Shown here piece after piece: positions 40,488-53,447 of a stretch of 64,000 bases of DNA. Origin of the DNA: Hetaerina americana (Eukaryota > Arthropoda > Insecta > Odonata > Calopterygidae); NCBI GenBank assembly GCA_022747635.1, contig JAKTNV010000088.1:370001-434000 (forward strand). The letters run 5' to 3'. The translations under genes were made by a program, and so were the position numbers. The notes below the pieces were generated by a model. The model made no database searches and was not told the DNA's origin. It saw only the letters and a list, made by a program, of their open reading frames with translations. Numbering within the stretch: the stretch's first letter is position 1; every line of letters starts with the position of its first letter.

Positions 40488-41190
40488 AAGCCTCCCCCAG
40501 TGTGTGTGGCAGGGGGTGAATACACACCAGAATAATTTTACCCGAACATGATTAGAAAATGTTATTATGATCCCCTATCGTTCGTGGAAAAAATTATATT
40601 TAGTAGTAGTATTTAGGGGAGGCGACCGACAGCTGAGGTCATTTATGCCATAGGGGATGGACAGGAAAGGATGAAGGGTGGAGAGAAACCCGGTGTCGGA
40701 ATTAGCCTACTCTTCACGAAAGGCGCCAAGAGGTCCGCAGCTTAACGTCCCATCCGACGGACGGCGTACTCACTTAAAGTGTCCTCCACAAAGAACCTCA
40801 AGTAGGGATCGGGACACCGCTGAAAAATAGTCAACACCGCCGCCTCTGGGTGGGAAGCCAGTACAATAGCTACCGCACCATCTCGATCCCCAAAATGATA
40901 TCTTAAATCTGTTCTACTCTTAATCTCTTTAATTTTATTGACATGATCTCTCCTGCCGTAATACGATGGTGATAATAACACATTTTCAATATCACTGCTA
41001 AAGAGACCTACTTCCATTCAATGCCAGAGCTTCAATCTGTAATTTAACATTTGCTCCATTGAGTGGATCCCAGCCTGGCTGTTCTAATATTTTGGATACG
41101 CTACTAAGTTCATTATAACAACGTTTTGCAAATCTACCTCCTCTATTCTGCACGCGATCCAATACGGCAATTAATCCAACTTCGTGCAAA
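40488..41190 (-). mobile_element. CR1-like LINE 3' end carrying a SINE insertion
   Basis: The minus-strand RT tail at 40905-41190 (VGLIAVLDRVQNRGGRFAKR, CYNELSSVSKILEQPGWDPL, LSPSYYGRRDHVNKIKEIKS) continues past a family B SINE to the LINE 3' terminus at 40488-40545 (gtgtgtggcagggggtgaat). The SINE (40606-40897) lies where the LINE 3' UTR should be. Confidence 0.75.
40606..40897 (-). mobile_element. tRNA-derived SINE, family B, copy 2
   Basis: Minus orientation: head (gatcgagatggtgcggtagc) near 40895, body (gtcccatccgacggacggcg) and a tail of AGTAGT units at 40602-40612, which is the reverse of the TACTAC tail of copy 1. Inserted in a CR1-like LINE. Confidence 0.85.
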
Positions 41191-41204
41191 TAAAAGATAC
41201 ATTT

Positions 41205-41455
41205 TTTTGTCTCTTCCAACGAAACAAAATCTGACATCCGACACCGCAATTCCTTCCCTCACTCCATCCAACATGCATATTCTATTCCTTCCTAGCTTAC
41301 CTAATATTTTCCCTTCAATCACAGGCTCTAACATCACATCGCCGGTTCCTGCCAAATTTAGATTTCTCCCAACAATACCCTCTTCTCCACTGTCACCATG
41401 CCTAGCACTTACTCGTTTGTTTACCATACTCTTCACCTCTTGCGTTGATGTTTAG
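41205..41455 (-). pseudogene. RTE-clade LINE 3' end (relic)
   Basis: The minus strand gives RVSARHGDSGEEGIVGRNLN...IEGKILGKLGRNRICMLDGV, the last part of the RTE polyprotein (compare GMLKTVIEGRMLGKRGKGRN at 44938-45000), followed by 'gacatccgacaccgcaatt' 3' UTR sequence. Abuts the CR1-like copy at 41190. Confidence 0.7.
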
Positions 41456-42236
41456 CTAAACGTGTGATGGAAATATCTACACCATATATTATTCGTCTTC
41501 GCTTCCTCAGGACTGAAAGGGAATTGTAAAAGGTAATTTCTGCAGAATTCATGCATTGTGTGATATCCCATCCTCTTGCTAAAAACTACTTCAGTTCTTA
41601 TCAGCATATCACGTATTATTATTATTTCCGAATTAGTTTAAAAACATTTTCGGGATATTTAAAAGAAATCTTATCCGTCGTCACTCACTTAATTTCACAT
41701 AAAAGGCGTGGTCATAATCCTGAAGACAAAAATATGTGTGAATCTGGTTTCAAAAGGCTTGCGTTTTCTCTCATCCATTCGTGAGCCTTTTTCCAATGCA
41801 CGTCTGAAACAAACTGAATGTGGGAATCTACGTATTTCCATTATGGTTATGTTAAAATATTAGTTGTGTTTCTCTTCTCATTTTACGAATACTACAATTT
41901 TCACTGTATCGCACAATTTTCAAGGTATATCCTTTCCTAAAATACCATGGATGTATATAATCGCCGTCAATCGCGATCGTGGTAGAACAGGGGTAGAGCG
42001 GTGGTCAATGCGAACGTTTTGGCGAACTGCTACCTTGTCTGCGGCCTCAAGTGCTTCATGAACATAGCAGATATCTCTTCCTCTTAATGAAATCCTAGTA
42101 ACCTTGAGTCATTCTTCACTCGCTATGTCTGTCAAACGTCTTTTATCCCAACTTATACTGCAGTTCAGGGATTCCATGTGGATAAAGTTATTTTATTATA
42201 TTTTGTCCCGTATTTTTCATAAGGTATTCTAACGGC
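41456..42236. other. Unassigned DNA
   Basis: No recognisable feature. Confidence 0.4.
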
Positions 42237-44245
42237 TAAGGTAAGTTTTCGATGGACACAACTACCAAATCATATCATCTTACGTCTCCGAACAAAACAT
42301 AACCCAACTTCTGACCCTACAACAAGCCCCTCTTCATTTCTGTATTCCTCCATCCGCCGCTCATTCCCTCGAACATCTCTGTCCTATTCCTGCCCCTTCC
42401 TCGTTTGCCTAACATCCTCCCCTCTATCACAGTCTTCAACATCCCACTGCCGATCAGAACGCTCTTCATCCACTTCCCATGCCTACTTATGATTTCCCAA
42501 AACCAATCCCCTCTCCTTCCACTCCTCTTCTAACCCCAAATATCCTAAACTTCCTCATTCGATTTCATTTATATACACTTCAACTTTTCCATCTTTCTCC
42601 ACTCCCACATTTCAAAAGCCTCCACCTTCGTCTATCCTCCTGCTTCAATGAACATGTTTCCGCCCCGCACATAACTACGCTCCAAATCAAAGTTTTTACG
42701 AGTCTTTTCTTAATATCCTTACTCAACGTCCCTGTCATCAACTCCCTCCTCCTTGTGAAAGACTCTTTGCCTAGCGCAATTCTTCGCCTTACGTACCTAC
42801 TACTTTGACCATGTTGGTCCAAAACACTACCGAGATATGTTAACTTTTACAGCTGCTATATTTCCTGCCTCCTATTTTAATGTTAACTTTAGCCTTTCTC
42901 TTTCCGGAAGAGCGAATGATCTTTGTTTTATCTATGATGATTCTCATCCCATATTTATCACACTGAATTTACAATTCACTCAGCAATGCTTGCAACCCCT
43001 TGGTTGACTGACAAAATAGAGCTTGGTCATCAGCAAACCTAATTTATCTTACGAATTCCCCTCCGAATTCCATTCCTACCCCCAGTTCTTCCCATACCTC
43101 TTCAATCATTTCCTCCACATATACGTTGAACAGCACCGGGGACAATGGGCAACCCTGCCTTACACCCCTTCCTAACACTGCCCATTCGGACTCCCCGTTC
43201 CCCACTCGCAACTGAGCAGTCTGAGACATGTACAGGTTGGGGATTAGCCTCCTGTCCCTCCAATCTATTCCTATTTTCTGCAATATACCCATTAGTTTTT
43301 CCCAGTTCACTCTATCAAACGCCTTTTCAAAATTTACGAAACAGGCAAATACGTCCTGATTGTATTCTATATTCCTCTCGATTAATAATCTCATTACTGC
43401 AATGGCATCACGCGTACCTCTCCCCTTCCTAAACCCAAACTGATCATCCCCTAAGTAATCATTTGCCCTGCTCTCTATCTTTTTGTTGATGATCCTGAGA
43501 ACTACTTTGGCTGCATGGGAAATCAAACTTAATGTCCTGTAGTCCTCACATAATGTGGCCTTTACCTTTTTCGGAATAGGAACTTACACTGATCACGCAA
43601 AGTCTTCCGGCCGGATTCCTTCCTCATAGATACTACTTAGCAACCCATATAGTCTCCTCCTCCCACATTTTCCGAAACCTTTTAGTAGTTCCGCAGGAAT
43701 ATTATCCACCCCACGGCGGTATTTGATTTCATCTCCCTTAATGTCCTTTCTGTCTCATCATCGTGTATGTCTGGACCTAAGCTATCTTCATCTACGCTAT
43801 GTTCTCTTTGTATGTCTAAGCTTGTAGGCCTAAGTTCTTTACCATACAGTTCTGCTATATATTCCTTCCACATCTCTTGGATCTTTTCCACCATACTTTT
43901 TTTGCTTTATTAGTTGCCCGTCTCAACTTATTATTTAACTCTTTTTGCTTCATTTTCTCTAACTCTGTGTTTACATTCTCCCACTTTCCTCTCTCATCTA
44001 TCTTTCTAATCATTTCATCCGTTATCCATGGTTTCTTGTCCTTTTTCCTTTTACATTTCCTATTGTTATACCTGCGGCCTTCGATATCCTTTTTTTGATA
44101 CATACCCATTTTTCATCGATAGCACTCAGCTCTGTACCGTCATCCATAATTTTCTCTCCAGCCTGCTGATACACCTTCCTTATCAATCCATTTATGGCTT
44201 CTACATTCCATTTCCGTCCCTCGATCAATAAAGCATTATCTTTTA
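42237..44245 (-). pseudogene. RTE-clade LINE, 2-kb copy with RT domain
   Basis: From 44240 downward on the minus strand: the linker (VEAINGLIRKVYQQAGEKIM, KPWITDEMIRKIDERGKWEN), EMWKEYIAELYGKELRPTS, the RT fingers (DDQFGFRKGRGTRDAIAVMR), motif A ACFVNFEKAFDRVNW, motif B RQGCPLSPVLFNVYVEEMIE, a TAA, FADDQAL (motif C) and the C-terminal tail (RRELMTGTLSKDIKKRLVKT), then the 3' UTR to 'gacacaactaccaaa' at 42255-42269. In motif A the catalytic Asp is Asn (codon AAT). At least four frameshifts or stops. The upstream endonuclease is absent. Confidence 0.88.
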
Positions 44246-44330
44246 ACGAGTAATTATGAAAAAGAAATGTTTTCCCATGATTTCCTCGTATAAGTATGTC
44301 CGTATACAAATATTGCTGCAGTAACCGCAA

Positions 44331-45145
44331 GTGGGCGGGGAATTCGTAAAATCAGTTAGGTTTGCTGATGACCAAGCTTTAGTTTGTCAGTCAGCCAAGG
44401 GGCTGCAAGCATTGCTGAGTGAATTGGAAATTCAGTGCGACAGGTATGGGATGAGAATCAACATTAATAAAACAAAGGTTATGCGATTTTCTAGAAAGAA
44501 AAAGGGCAAAGTAACATTAAAATAGGAGGGCAAAAACTAGAGCAGGTAGAACAGTTTACGTATCTCGGTAGTGTCTTGGACCAACACGGTCAAAGTAGTA
44601 GGGACGTAAGGAGAAGAATTGCGCTAGGAAAAGAGGCTTTCACAAGGAGGAGGGAGTTGATGACGGGGACGTTGAGTAAGGATGTTAAGAAAAGACTCGT
44701 AAAAACTTTGATATGGAGCATAGCTATGTACGGCGCGGAAACGTGGTCATTGAAGCAGGAGGATAGGCGTAGTTTGGAGGCTTTTGAAATGTGGGTGTGG
44801 AGAAGAATGGAGAAGGTGAAATGGACAGAGAAGAAAACAAATGAGGAAGTACTTGGTATGGTGGGCGAAGAGAGGGGTTTGTTGGGAGAAATCCTATGGA
44901 GGCAGGAAAAGTGGATGAAGGGCGTGTTGACCGGCAGTGGGATGTTGAAGACTGTGATAGAGGGGAGAATGTTGGGCAAACGAGGAAAGGGAAGGAACAG
45001 GATAGGGATGTTGGACCGGATGAAGGGAGGAAGAAGGTACTCAGAGATGAAGAGGGACCTGATATAGAGTAGGATGATGGATTTTTTGTTTTGTTAGGAA
45101 TAATAAAATGTTTGTTTGGTAGTTGTGTCCATCCAAAAACCTACG
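44331..45145 (+). pseudogene. RTE-clade LINE, 3' part, least decayed copy
   Basis: EFVKSVRFADDQALVCQSAK carries motif C. CDRYGMRININKTKVMRFSR follows, then a one-base deletion near 44510 shifts frame to QSSRDVRRRIALGKEAFTRR, LIWSIAMYGAETWSLKQEDR, EAFEMWVWRRMEKVKWTEKK, EERGLLGEILWRQEKWMKGV and a natural stop at about 45066. The 3' UTR ends 'tttggtagttgtgtccatcc'. It lies head to head with the minus copy at 42237-44245, with about 85 bp of unrelated sequence between them. Confidence 0.88.
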
Positions 45146-45499
45146 TTAACCGGTAGATTACCTTAAAAAAAACCGCTGACGTGAGACGTGGTATCATAGG
45201 CATTTGCAATTATCCAGGCGACCATAAATTGAGGTCGGGAAAATTTTCTATTTCCACGATTCTAGGTCCTCGGGTTCATTGAAATGACCCAAGGAGGAAA
45301 ATTTATGTTTATGTCAGGCACTACTAAGACACCATATTTCGAATGATATTTTTGGCCGGAAACGTTTAATACAGGTGAAAATTTCAAATGTATAAGTATT
45401 AAATTACAAGAAAAGATAGCATTATCATAAGGCAATCGTGAAAATTATAAGTGATGACAAAAATTCAAGTAAAATAGAAGAAAAATGAGAGTGTACTTT
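45146..45499. other. Unassigned DNA
   Basis: No recognisable feature. Confidence 0.4.
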
Positions 45500-46140
45500 A
45501 GGGTTATTGAAAGCCCCAAACGAAACCGTAGGAAGAGAAATTGGGAAAGAAACCATGGATATCAGAGGAGATGATTTGAAAAATTAGATAAAAAAGGCAA
45601 TGGAAGATTGTAAACACGAGAGTTAGATAGAAGAAAGTACAAATATTTGAATAATTAACCGAGAATGGATATAAACAGAAGCGTAGTGGAAAACGCAAGA
45701 ACAAGGGTATGGAAAGTTTACAAAGGAAGAGTGAAATTAATTCGCTGTACAGAGAGATGAAATCACAGTCGAGAGGTAAGAAGGGAAAGGTCATGCAAAC
45801 AGTCAAAGATTAGTCTGAGAAAAAATATTTACGAACCAAGAAAATTTAAGAGAGATGGAAAGAAGGAAAAAAGGATCCATATGGTAAAGGTAATGGGACA
45901 GCAAACTTACTTTAGGGAAGAGAATATAACGAGGATGATGATAGCTTAGGTTCAGTTAACATCTTTTGCGAGATAGAAATAGCATTGGGGTAAACGTCAG
46001 AAATAACAGAGGATTGGAAAAATTGGCGAAGAATAAAGCCATTAATTGATTACTATACGTTTAAGACTGTGTAGGAGGGTATACAGTCACCTACTTGTTA
46101 TAAATAGGGTGATTAGGAAACACATACTGAATGGGATGAA
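45500..46140 (+). pseudogene. Ancient RTE-clade LINE linker region (relic)
   Basis: Broken plus-strand words (KKPWISEEMI, NTRVR, SEINSLYREMKSQSRGKKGK, ERWKEG, DDDSLGSVNIF) line up in order with the linker upstream of the RT in the copy at 43700-44240 (KKPWITDEMI...WKEYIAELYG...DEDSLGPDI). Heavily mutated. Confidence 0.55.
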
Positions 46141-46205
46141 AGTAGTAGATAGTAGATAGATAGTAGATAGATAGATAGATAGAAAGTAGATAAATAAGAG
46201 ATAAG
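46138..46205. repeat. (TAGA)n-like microsatellite
   Basis: 'agtagtagatagtagataga' and 'gatagatagatagatagaaa' units. Confidence 0.9.
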
Positions 46206-49044
46206 AGCCCAAAGAATAATTTAGATTATTTCTAGTGGCTTCTATTGAATAGTGTTGTGGTAAGCTCATTATAAGAGATGGGATTTTTGAATAGCTTTCA
46301 TTTTTCAAAATGTATTCACTGTTGAACGATGGGCTTATCCTAAAAACAATTGCGACATTCCGCAATGGATGTAACAAATTACGATCAAAATTCACACCTT
46401 ATCTCAGTGGATTGAATTATTTCTCAGATGACTTTCTTAAAGGGCACATCGGAGATATGTAGCGGTTCAATTAACTATCAATTGATCGGTTAACATTTCT
46501 GAAAAACTCTTAGGCGGTCTTAATTCATGTCCAAATATATCCTAATTTTTTTCTGATATACTACACACTCGAAATAGTTGAAACTTCTGTTACCTCTAAA
46601 CATACATGTAATCTCCCTGCAGACGTAAGTATGTTTTCAAAAGTCGACGACATGATTTGAATTATCGTCGAGAACCCGTCCGTGGGTCCCTTTTGAAGGC
46701 ACTGGAAAATTACTGATATTATGTGATTTATTGGGTTCGTTGTCGAGGGATGTTCGGCCTTCTTTGAACTGTTGCAACTACGATCACAAATTTTTCACAT
46801 CTCTCACCTCAATGTCTCAATTAATGGACGATGAATGCTGATGGATATTGAACCATGCAAATGGAAAGAAAGCCAATTGTTTCACGCTATTCTGACGCAT
46901 CAAAGAACGCCATTTTAATTATTTAAAAAACTCACTCTAGCGGTGGCGGCCATACGGACCGCATGCGCTGTACGATGCAGCCACCTATGGTTTAAATAAA
47001 ACGAACGGTAACTATGGCCACATGAATATTATGGGAAGAATCAAGCCCTGGGTGGGTTTTGAGTGCTTGGGACTTGTAAGAGTCAATGCTGTTCAGTACA
47101 TCCAAGCTAGAGAGTGCCTGATTTATTTGCATTTATTTAATTACGTGAGATTGCTGGGCCGCTGGCGCAGGGAGAAATCTCTCGCAAGCCCTGTCTGGGT
47201 CAGTGCTTGATAAGGGTGATGGTCAATGCTATCTAGTATACCTTAGGCAGAGCGTTTTTATTTATCATATTTTATTGTAATCCTTTTTTCGGTTCTAACC
47301 CCCCCGTATTAATTTTTTTTATTTGAATTATTTACTTAATGTTTTTCCCTCTCTAATTTGCCTCACCATATCCTTAGCCTATTTGTAAGAGTACGGCTGG
47401 GGTCGGTTCTTCCCATAACATCTAAGGTATGTTTACATAAGGAATGCGCGAATTATTTTATACTCAACCATATCGATGTATCTAATTCCAGTTTCTAGAC
47501 TTGCGTGTTCTTATAACTTGAACACGCGTCGTAGCATCAGCGCACTCAGTTCCTTTGCGGGATCCGTAAGCTGTTCTAAATGATGAGCCGATGAGGACGT
47601 TACATTCTGAAATGTTTCAAGACACCCAGATAATAAAACTTAATACATTTCTTCCTTCAAGATTTATTATTGTACATGGATGATCTGAACGCACAAATTG
47701 AAACGCTAATATTTCACATGACTCATATACTGCTGGAAGTTATCTTTATGAAACAAATGACGCGGAATTTTACCGGAAGGACAGGCGATTATTTGACGCG
47801 GTCGTGTTAGTTTTACCAAACAGATGGGAAATGATTTGAATCACTAGCATGATGATCAATCTATCGTACGAAGTCCCAGCGAGAAACGAATTTTTCTCCC
47901 CGTGATTTAGTGCACGTGTCCCGTTAGTCATGTCACGATGACGTGATTCGATTACGTGAGTGAACACTTATTGTTTAACCCAGAGGAGATTGATCGGAAG
48001 CTCAGATTTTCCACGAGATTTCTTGAACTCAGCCTTTTCTCGACGGAAGGAGAGAGAGAGAGACAGAGAATTCTCCTTCCGTCTTCTCTGCGAATTTACG
48101 CGAAGTCCTCGCGTTGCAAAAAATTAGGTGAAGTCGAGAGAGAGAGATTTTTTTATATATATTTTTTTGAACTCCCTACCACTTCGTTCCCTAACTTCCT
48201 TCCTTCCGTTCGCAATTTAACTCCGTTAGATCCTTTTCAAAAGGGAAAGAGAAGCGGTCCCATCCTGTGGGAGGAAATCATTCGCTTTTGTAGGGATCGC
48301 GATTGGACGAGTGAGTCGGGAGCGATAGAATCTCTCCCATTCCCGATGAGGTAGGAAGGAGAGACTTGGAAGGTGGGAAGGGGGGGGAGGGGAAGTGTTG
48401 AGAGGGAAGATCTTCCCTAACTACTCAACACGACGGAATGCCTCTACGTAACGACCCCCAGAGTCTAAAAGGCCTCCCTAACTACCGTTTCCATGCTAAC
48501 CCCCCTTCCCACTCTCTTACCCCCTAAACTTCCCCCACCGATCGCCGTTATCCTACCCTCAAGGAAAAAACACTTCAGGGAATTATCTTTCCTTTCCTGC
48601 TTGCATTCTACCTTCTCCTCCTATCAATCTTCTTCTTCCTCGTCTTTCTATTAAATCCTAATTTTCCCCACAAGTGCGTACGATATACGAACAGGCCTGT
48701 ATCTGTCTGAAAGCGAGATGAGATATTGATAGCGTTCATTCGATTAACAAATGACCACAAATACCTGATGCTGATAATATGTTGGTAGCTTGGTGAACCG
48801 TAGTATCTATTTATACTAGTTTGTATTTAATCAAAATGTTACTCCCATTAGTTTCCATGTTTCGTTTTTATCATATGGCTTCCGTATAATATGTCAGTGT
48901 TCAATTTTATATTGAATTAGGCTGACTATATAAATAAATAATGCTTCCTGAAGCCGTAAAGCGTTTTTTTACCCCACAGTAAAAATAGAAAAAGGTCAAT
49001 GGTATGATTTATTAAATGAGTACGGAGTAGATGTGATGAAAAGG
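46206..49044. other. Unassigned intergenic DNA
   Basis: No host gene recognised. Weak direct repeats occur near 47067-47120 and 47200-47255 (gtcaatgctgttcagtacat against gtcaatgctatctagtatac). A 132-codon open frame at 47956-48354 crosses GAGA low-complexity DNA and has no domain. Confidence 0.4.
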
Positions 49045-49150
49045 CCAAAGAGAGATGTTATATTTCGCTGGTTAGACCTCTTTTGGAATACCCTGCTAGC
49101 ATATGGGATCCTCACGAAGTTGGATAGCTTGCTGAATTGGATCTTGTAGA
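49045..49150 (+). mobile_element. CR1-like LINE fragment
   Basis: 'gttagacctcttttggaata' and 'tgctagcatatgggatcctc' correspond to the LVRPxLEYxxxxWDP part of the LINE tail at 38990 and 33270. It ends at a family B SINE. Confidence 0.55.
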
Positions 49151-49152
49151 AG

Positions 49153-49447
49153 TAGTTTTAATGACAGGTGACCGACGGCTAAAGTCAGTTGCACCATTAG
49201 GGATGGATGGGAAAGGAAGGGTTGGAAAGAAACCCGGCATCGGCATTATCCTACTCTTGTCGAAAGGCGCCAAGGGGTCCGCAGTTTAAAGTCCCATCCG
49301 ACGGACGCCGTACTCGCTCAAAGTGCTCACCATGAAGTACATCAAGTAGGGATCGGGATACCACTGAAAAATATTTGTTTTCTCCAGGATTTGAACCCGG
49401 AGCCCCTCGGTAGGAAGCCTATTCGTTGGCCATCGCTCCGTCCCGAT
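49153..49447 (-). mobile_element. tRNA-derived SINE, family B, copy 3
   Basis: Head at about 49445 (gatcgggacggagcgatggc on the minus strand), B-box region 'ccgggttcaaatcc', body 'gtcccatccgacggacgccg' and a short tail at 49150 (gtagtttta). Inserted in or next to a CR1-like fragment. Confidence 0.85.
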
Positions 49448-50274
49448 CCTTTCGATTTAATTCCAATGATGAAGAGCATTAATAAAGAAACAATTACTGT
49501 ATCTATGAAAAATGGCAATTTTTTATCCAACGGCACTGCGATTTCCGTGCTTTACGCAAGGCATTGTTTGTGGCAGTCGACTGTATTTTTCGTAACGTCA
49601 GATATTGGCAGCACTTCATTAAAAAAGGGTATCGAAACACACCTCTATCCCCATTTTCCCTCAATTCCTACCAAGATGGAGTACAAGGACCCTTATAATA
49701 TCCCTCACCCTCCCATCTCTCCTTCGTCTTATTCCCTTACAATTCGAAACGATGGAGATACCCTAAAATTTAAAGGGAAGCGAAAGACGACTTCGCTCCC
49801 GGTCCCGGCTTTCCTGTGACCGGAAGATCTGGGAAGGACGTATCCTCTTATTTTAAAAATCATTAAAAAAAAACCGAAACGAAATTTGTTGACCGTAAAT
49901 TGAAATGAGCGTCGGTCTTTTTTCACCACGGGTCACGCTACTCATTTGTCGTAAAATTGATTTCGGGGAAAAAGCATATCCAAGAGGACTGTAGAACGAT
50001 TTCTGTCGTCAAGGTAGATAAACACTATTTTTACTTTAATGCTGAAATCAGTAATGAAATCAGGATACTAAAAATTGTATCGTTTTATTGTTATCGTTTA
50101 ACATTCGATGAATAGATTCCAATTCGATTTTCAGTATCGTAAAGAGAAAAAAACGCACGATCCATATTTTCCGTCCGATTCTTAAATCAAAAAAGCGGTC
50201 ACAGGCGAACAGGAGGATTTCAAGGTACAATTAGAAGATTATTCTTCATTCAACAAATTATTGTTTGCTCTTGT
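49448..50274. other. Unassigned DNA
   Basis: The open frame at 49391-49819 begins inside the SINE and has no recognisable domain. Confidence 0.4.
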
Positions 50275-50685
50275 TGACGTCGTATGATTTGAATTATCCA
50301 TTAGCGGATGACTCCGTTAAAATTTACTGTTGCGGCATCTCCCGCTGTTTCTTTGGAATTTGTCAAAGGTATAAACACCATAAGTGTTTAAAAGTTGGCT
50401 TTAACCTCGTGGACTGTGGCATGTCACGCGCGACGACGAGTGCCTGTGACATTGTATGTAAACGTATTTCGTCACAACATCTTGTTCCTTTAAAAGCCCC
50501 AAAATTTCTGAATTTAATAGGACGCCTCGACAGCTTAACTGGCTAAACACTCAACCGGATATTGAAGGATTCAGGTTCGAATCCCGGTCAAGGCGACTGA
50601 AATTGTTGCATTGAAATGCACATTAGCGGATGACTCCATTAAAAGTTACTGTTGCGGCAGCTCCCGCAGTGTTTTTGAAGTAGTG
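50275..50685 (+). mobile_element. SINE family C, copy 3, with duplicated 3' segment
   Basis: Head at 50521 (cctcgacagcttaactggct), B box 'aggttcgaatcccggtcaag' at 50573-50592, then 'gcattgaaatgcacattagc' and the 3' segment 'attagcggatgactccatta...ctgttgcggcagctcccgc' (50623-50670). The same 3' segment also occurs upstream at 50298-50346. The unit from 50298 to 50680 is thus bounded by about 50-bp direct repeats. Confidence 0.72.
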
Positions 50686-52894
50686 CCTAGTTAGTTGACG
50701 GTGTTCAGTTTGTGTTCATCTAAAACCTATATTTAACGGTAGAAGTAAAAAAATCTTAAACGGTAGAATATTTTTAATAATACCGTCATAATTCTCAATG
50801 TCAAAAAATAAACTAAAATATTTCGCTTGAATCATTATCATGTAAAAAATGGTCAATTTTGTAACCCTTTTTATTTAAATGACAGATTGGCACATCGAAT
50901 TGAATTGGGAAAGTGGTCTCACCTAGACATTAGGCTGATGTTATTCAATTACTTGTAGTGTTATTATTACAAATTTTCAAGGCCATAAAATTTGTCCTAT
51001 GGTGAATGTTTTTTATTTTATTTTACAGATAAAAATCGCGATTTCCATTCCTGTGATGAGTACTGTCGGACCAATCTAAGGTTGTGCATTTTTCATCCCG
51101 TCAAACTAACAAACATGCTGCATTTCATAAGGTTATTGATAGAAGCTGCAAAAGAAAAGCTGTCCTGAGATACTGTGGAACTGTCCTCTCAGCCAACCTG
51201 AGTGATTGCTCATTAGTGGAACATTGATGTCAATGCAGGTGCAAAGAGATGCACGGCAGTGAAAATAATCTCTTAGGTCAAAGGTCATTCAAGATTTGTT
51301 TCTCTCTTGCTTCCATCTTCCGATCTACTTCAATGCCAGTTCGTTGTGTTCTGGCAGGTGTCAAACTTTCACCGTTTTTGCTTACATCCGATCAACGGTC
51401 AGGGAGATATTGTTCAATCATCAATGTCTAAGTGTTACGTCGATGGAAAAAGTGAGGTGCTAATGCGATGTGGAGCGTTGATGTGTTGTGATATCCAATG
51501 ATTGGTCGCTATGCGACCTCGTCGTCGTGACGGTGACGAAGGTGAGTCCACGATGACCGGGAGTGAACACAAAGAGTAGTACCCTCTGCTGAACTAAATC
51601 CCTGTTCTCGACTACACCGGCGCCTTGGGCAGCGAGGAATAGCCTTAACAACGGTAGGGTTCGTCCCTAGGGTGTAGCCAAAAGGAACAAAGGGATTATA
51701 GACATCAATCTGAAACTCCGTACATGTTTAATTTTCAATAAATTCGATTAGTTTGAAGTTTTGCCTCGAGAGTAGTTTCACCAACATTTCTTAATGCATG
51801 TAAAATTAAATTGATTCGAGTTTGTATTTCATGATTTAAGAGTTCAAACCTAAATTTCAATTTTTACGAAGAAGAAGAATTTTTCTTTGTAAAGAAATCT
51901 TTATTGGTTCATCATCGATCATGATCGATTCAATCAGTCGTATTCTCACATTATCGCTTGAAAAATGAGTGAAGTGACGGCTGATTTATCATAATCTTTC
52001 CAATTTTTGACCCGCAAAAAAATTAATATTGTTAATTTATGGAAAACTTTTAGGGTGCACCGTAGGATACAGTGCCCTCCCTGTTCTCTTTCGTAATTCA
52101 TTCACCTTTTAAACCTTTAATGGCGTACGTTTTATGGTGGTAGAAAAAACAGTTTTCATTCCGTTTATATCCTCGAAATGTACTCTCGCAAATTTTCTTT
52201 AATATGCGTCGTCCGACGATAAATCTCTTCGGCGAAACGGAAGAGTCTAGGAAAAGAATGAGTCGCCTACAGTGAGTAGGAATATGAGATGATAAACTAT
52301 GCGAATAGCCACTAAGGGATCTATGTATGTGATACCTTACGAGGGTTGCAGTTCATATACATATATCTGAATAAATATTAGTCGGCGGACACTATAATCT
52401 CAACGCAAATTTAATTTCTTTCCAGGTCTGGAGTCATTAATTTGTTTTAGCCTCTAGTCTTAGTAACGCTTACATTTATTATACTGTTTTAAACATTTTT
52501 TTATTCTCTGCAAAGTTATTTATTTTTTTATAGCCACGAAGGTGAGCAATTGTTGCCTCAGAATATTTTCAGGTACCCGTTTCTTCATCGGTGCATGATG
52601 GGGTCAAATAAACTGATCAAATTATGCTGAGACGATTTGTCCTTTGGTCTAAGAAAATGTCTGGGCACTTTGCACAACGAATTAAAAATGCAGATACGTA
52701 CAAAAGAGTCTATAAAAAATATTATTTTTTTGTGCGCGAAATATCCATGATCTTATTACAAAATGTGCTTTATATTTTGGAACTTCCAAGTACTTCTGAA
52801 TTATCCGAGGTATTTGAAGCTTCTGTTCCACTGATTTAGCGGACCAGTTATCAGTGATAGTGATTGGATGCAAATTCGACACCTCATTCGATGC
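50686..52894. other. Unassigned intergenic DNA
   Basis: No recognisable coding motif or repeat family over 2.2 kb. Confidence 0.4.

Positions 52895-53447
<553 letters not shown>

Noticed and set aside
46138..46205. CRISPR-like or other regularly spaced array
   Set aside because: It is a (TAGA)n microsatellite. No array of spaced direct repeats exists anywhere in the window, and the DNA is eukaryotic.
47956..48354. 132-codon open frame as a possible host gene
   Set aside because: Crosses GAGA low-complexity DNA, has no domain, no splice context and no recognisable similarity.
51249..51651. Short open frames on both strands as a possible exon
   Set aside because: No domain, no consistent frame and no splice signals that could be supported.
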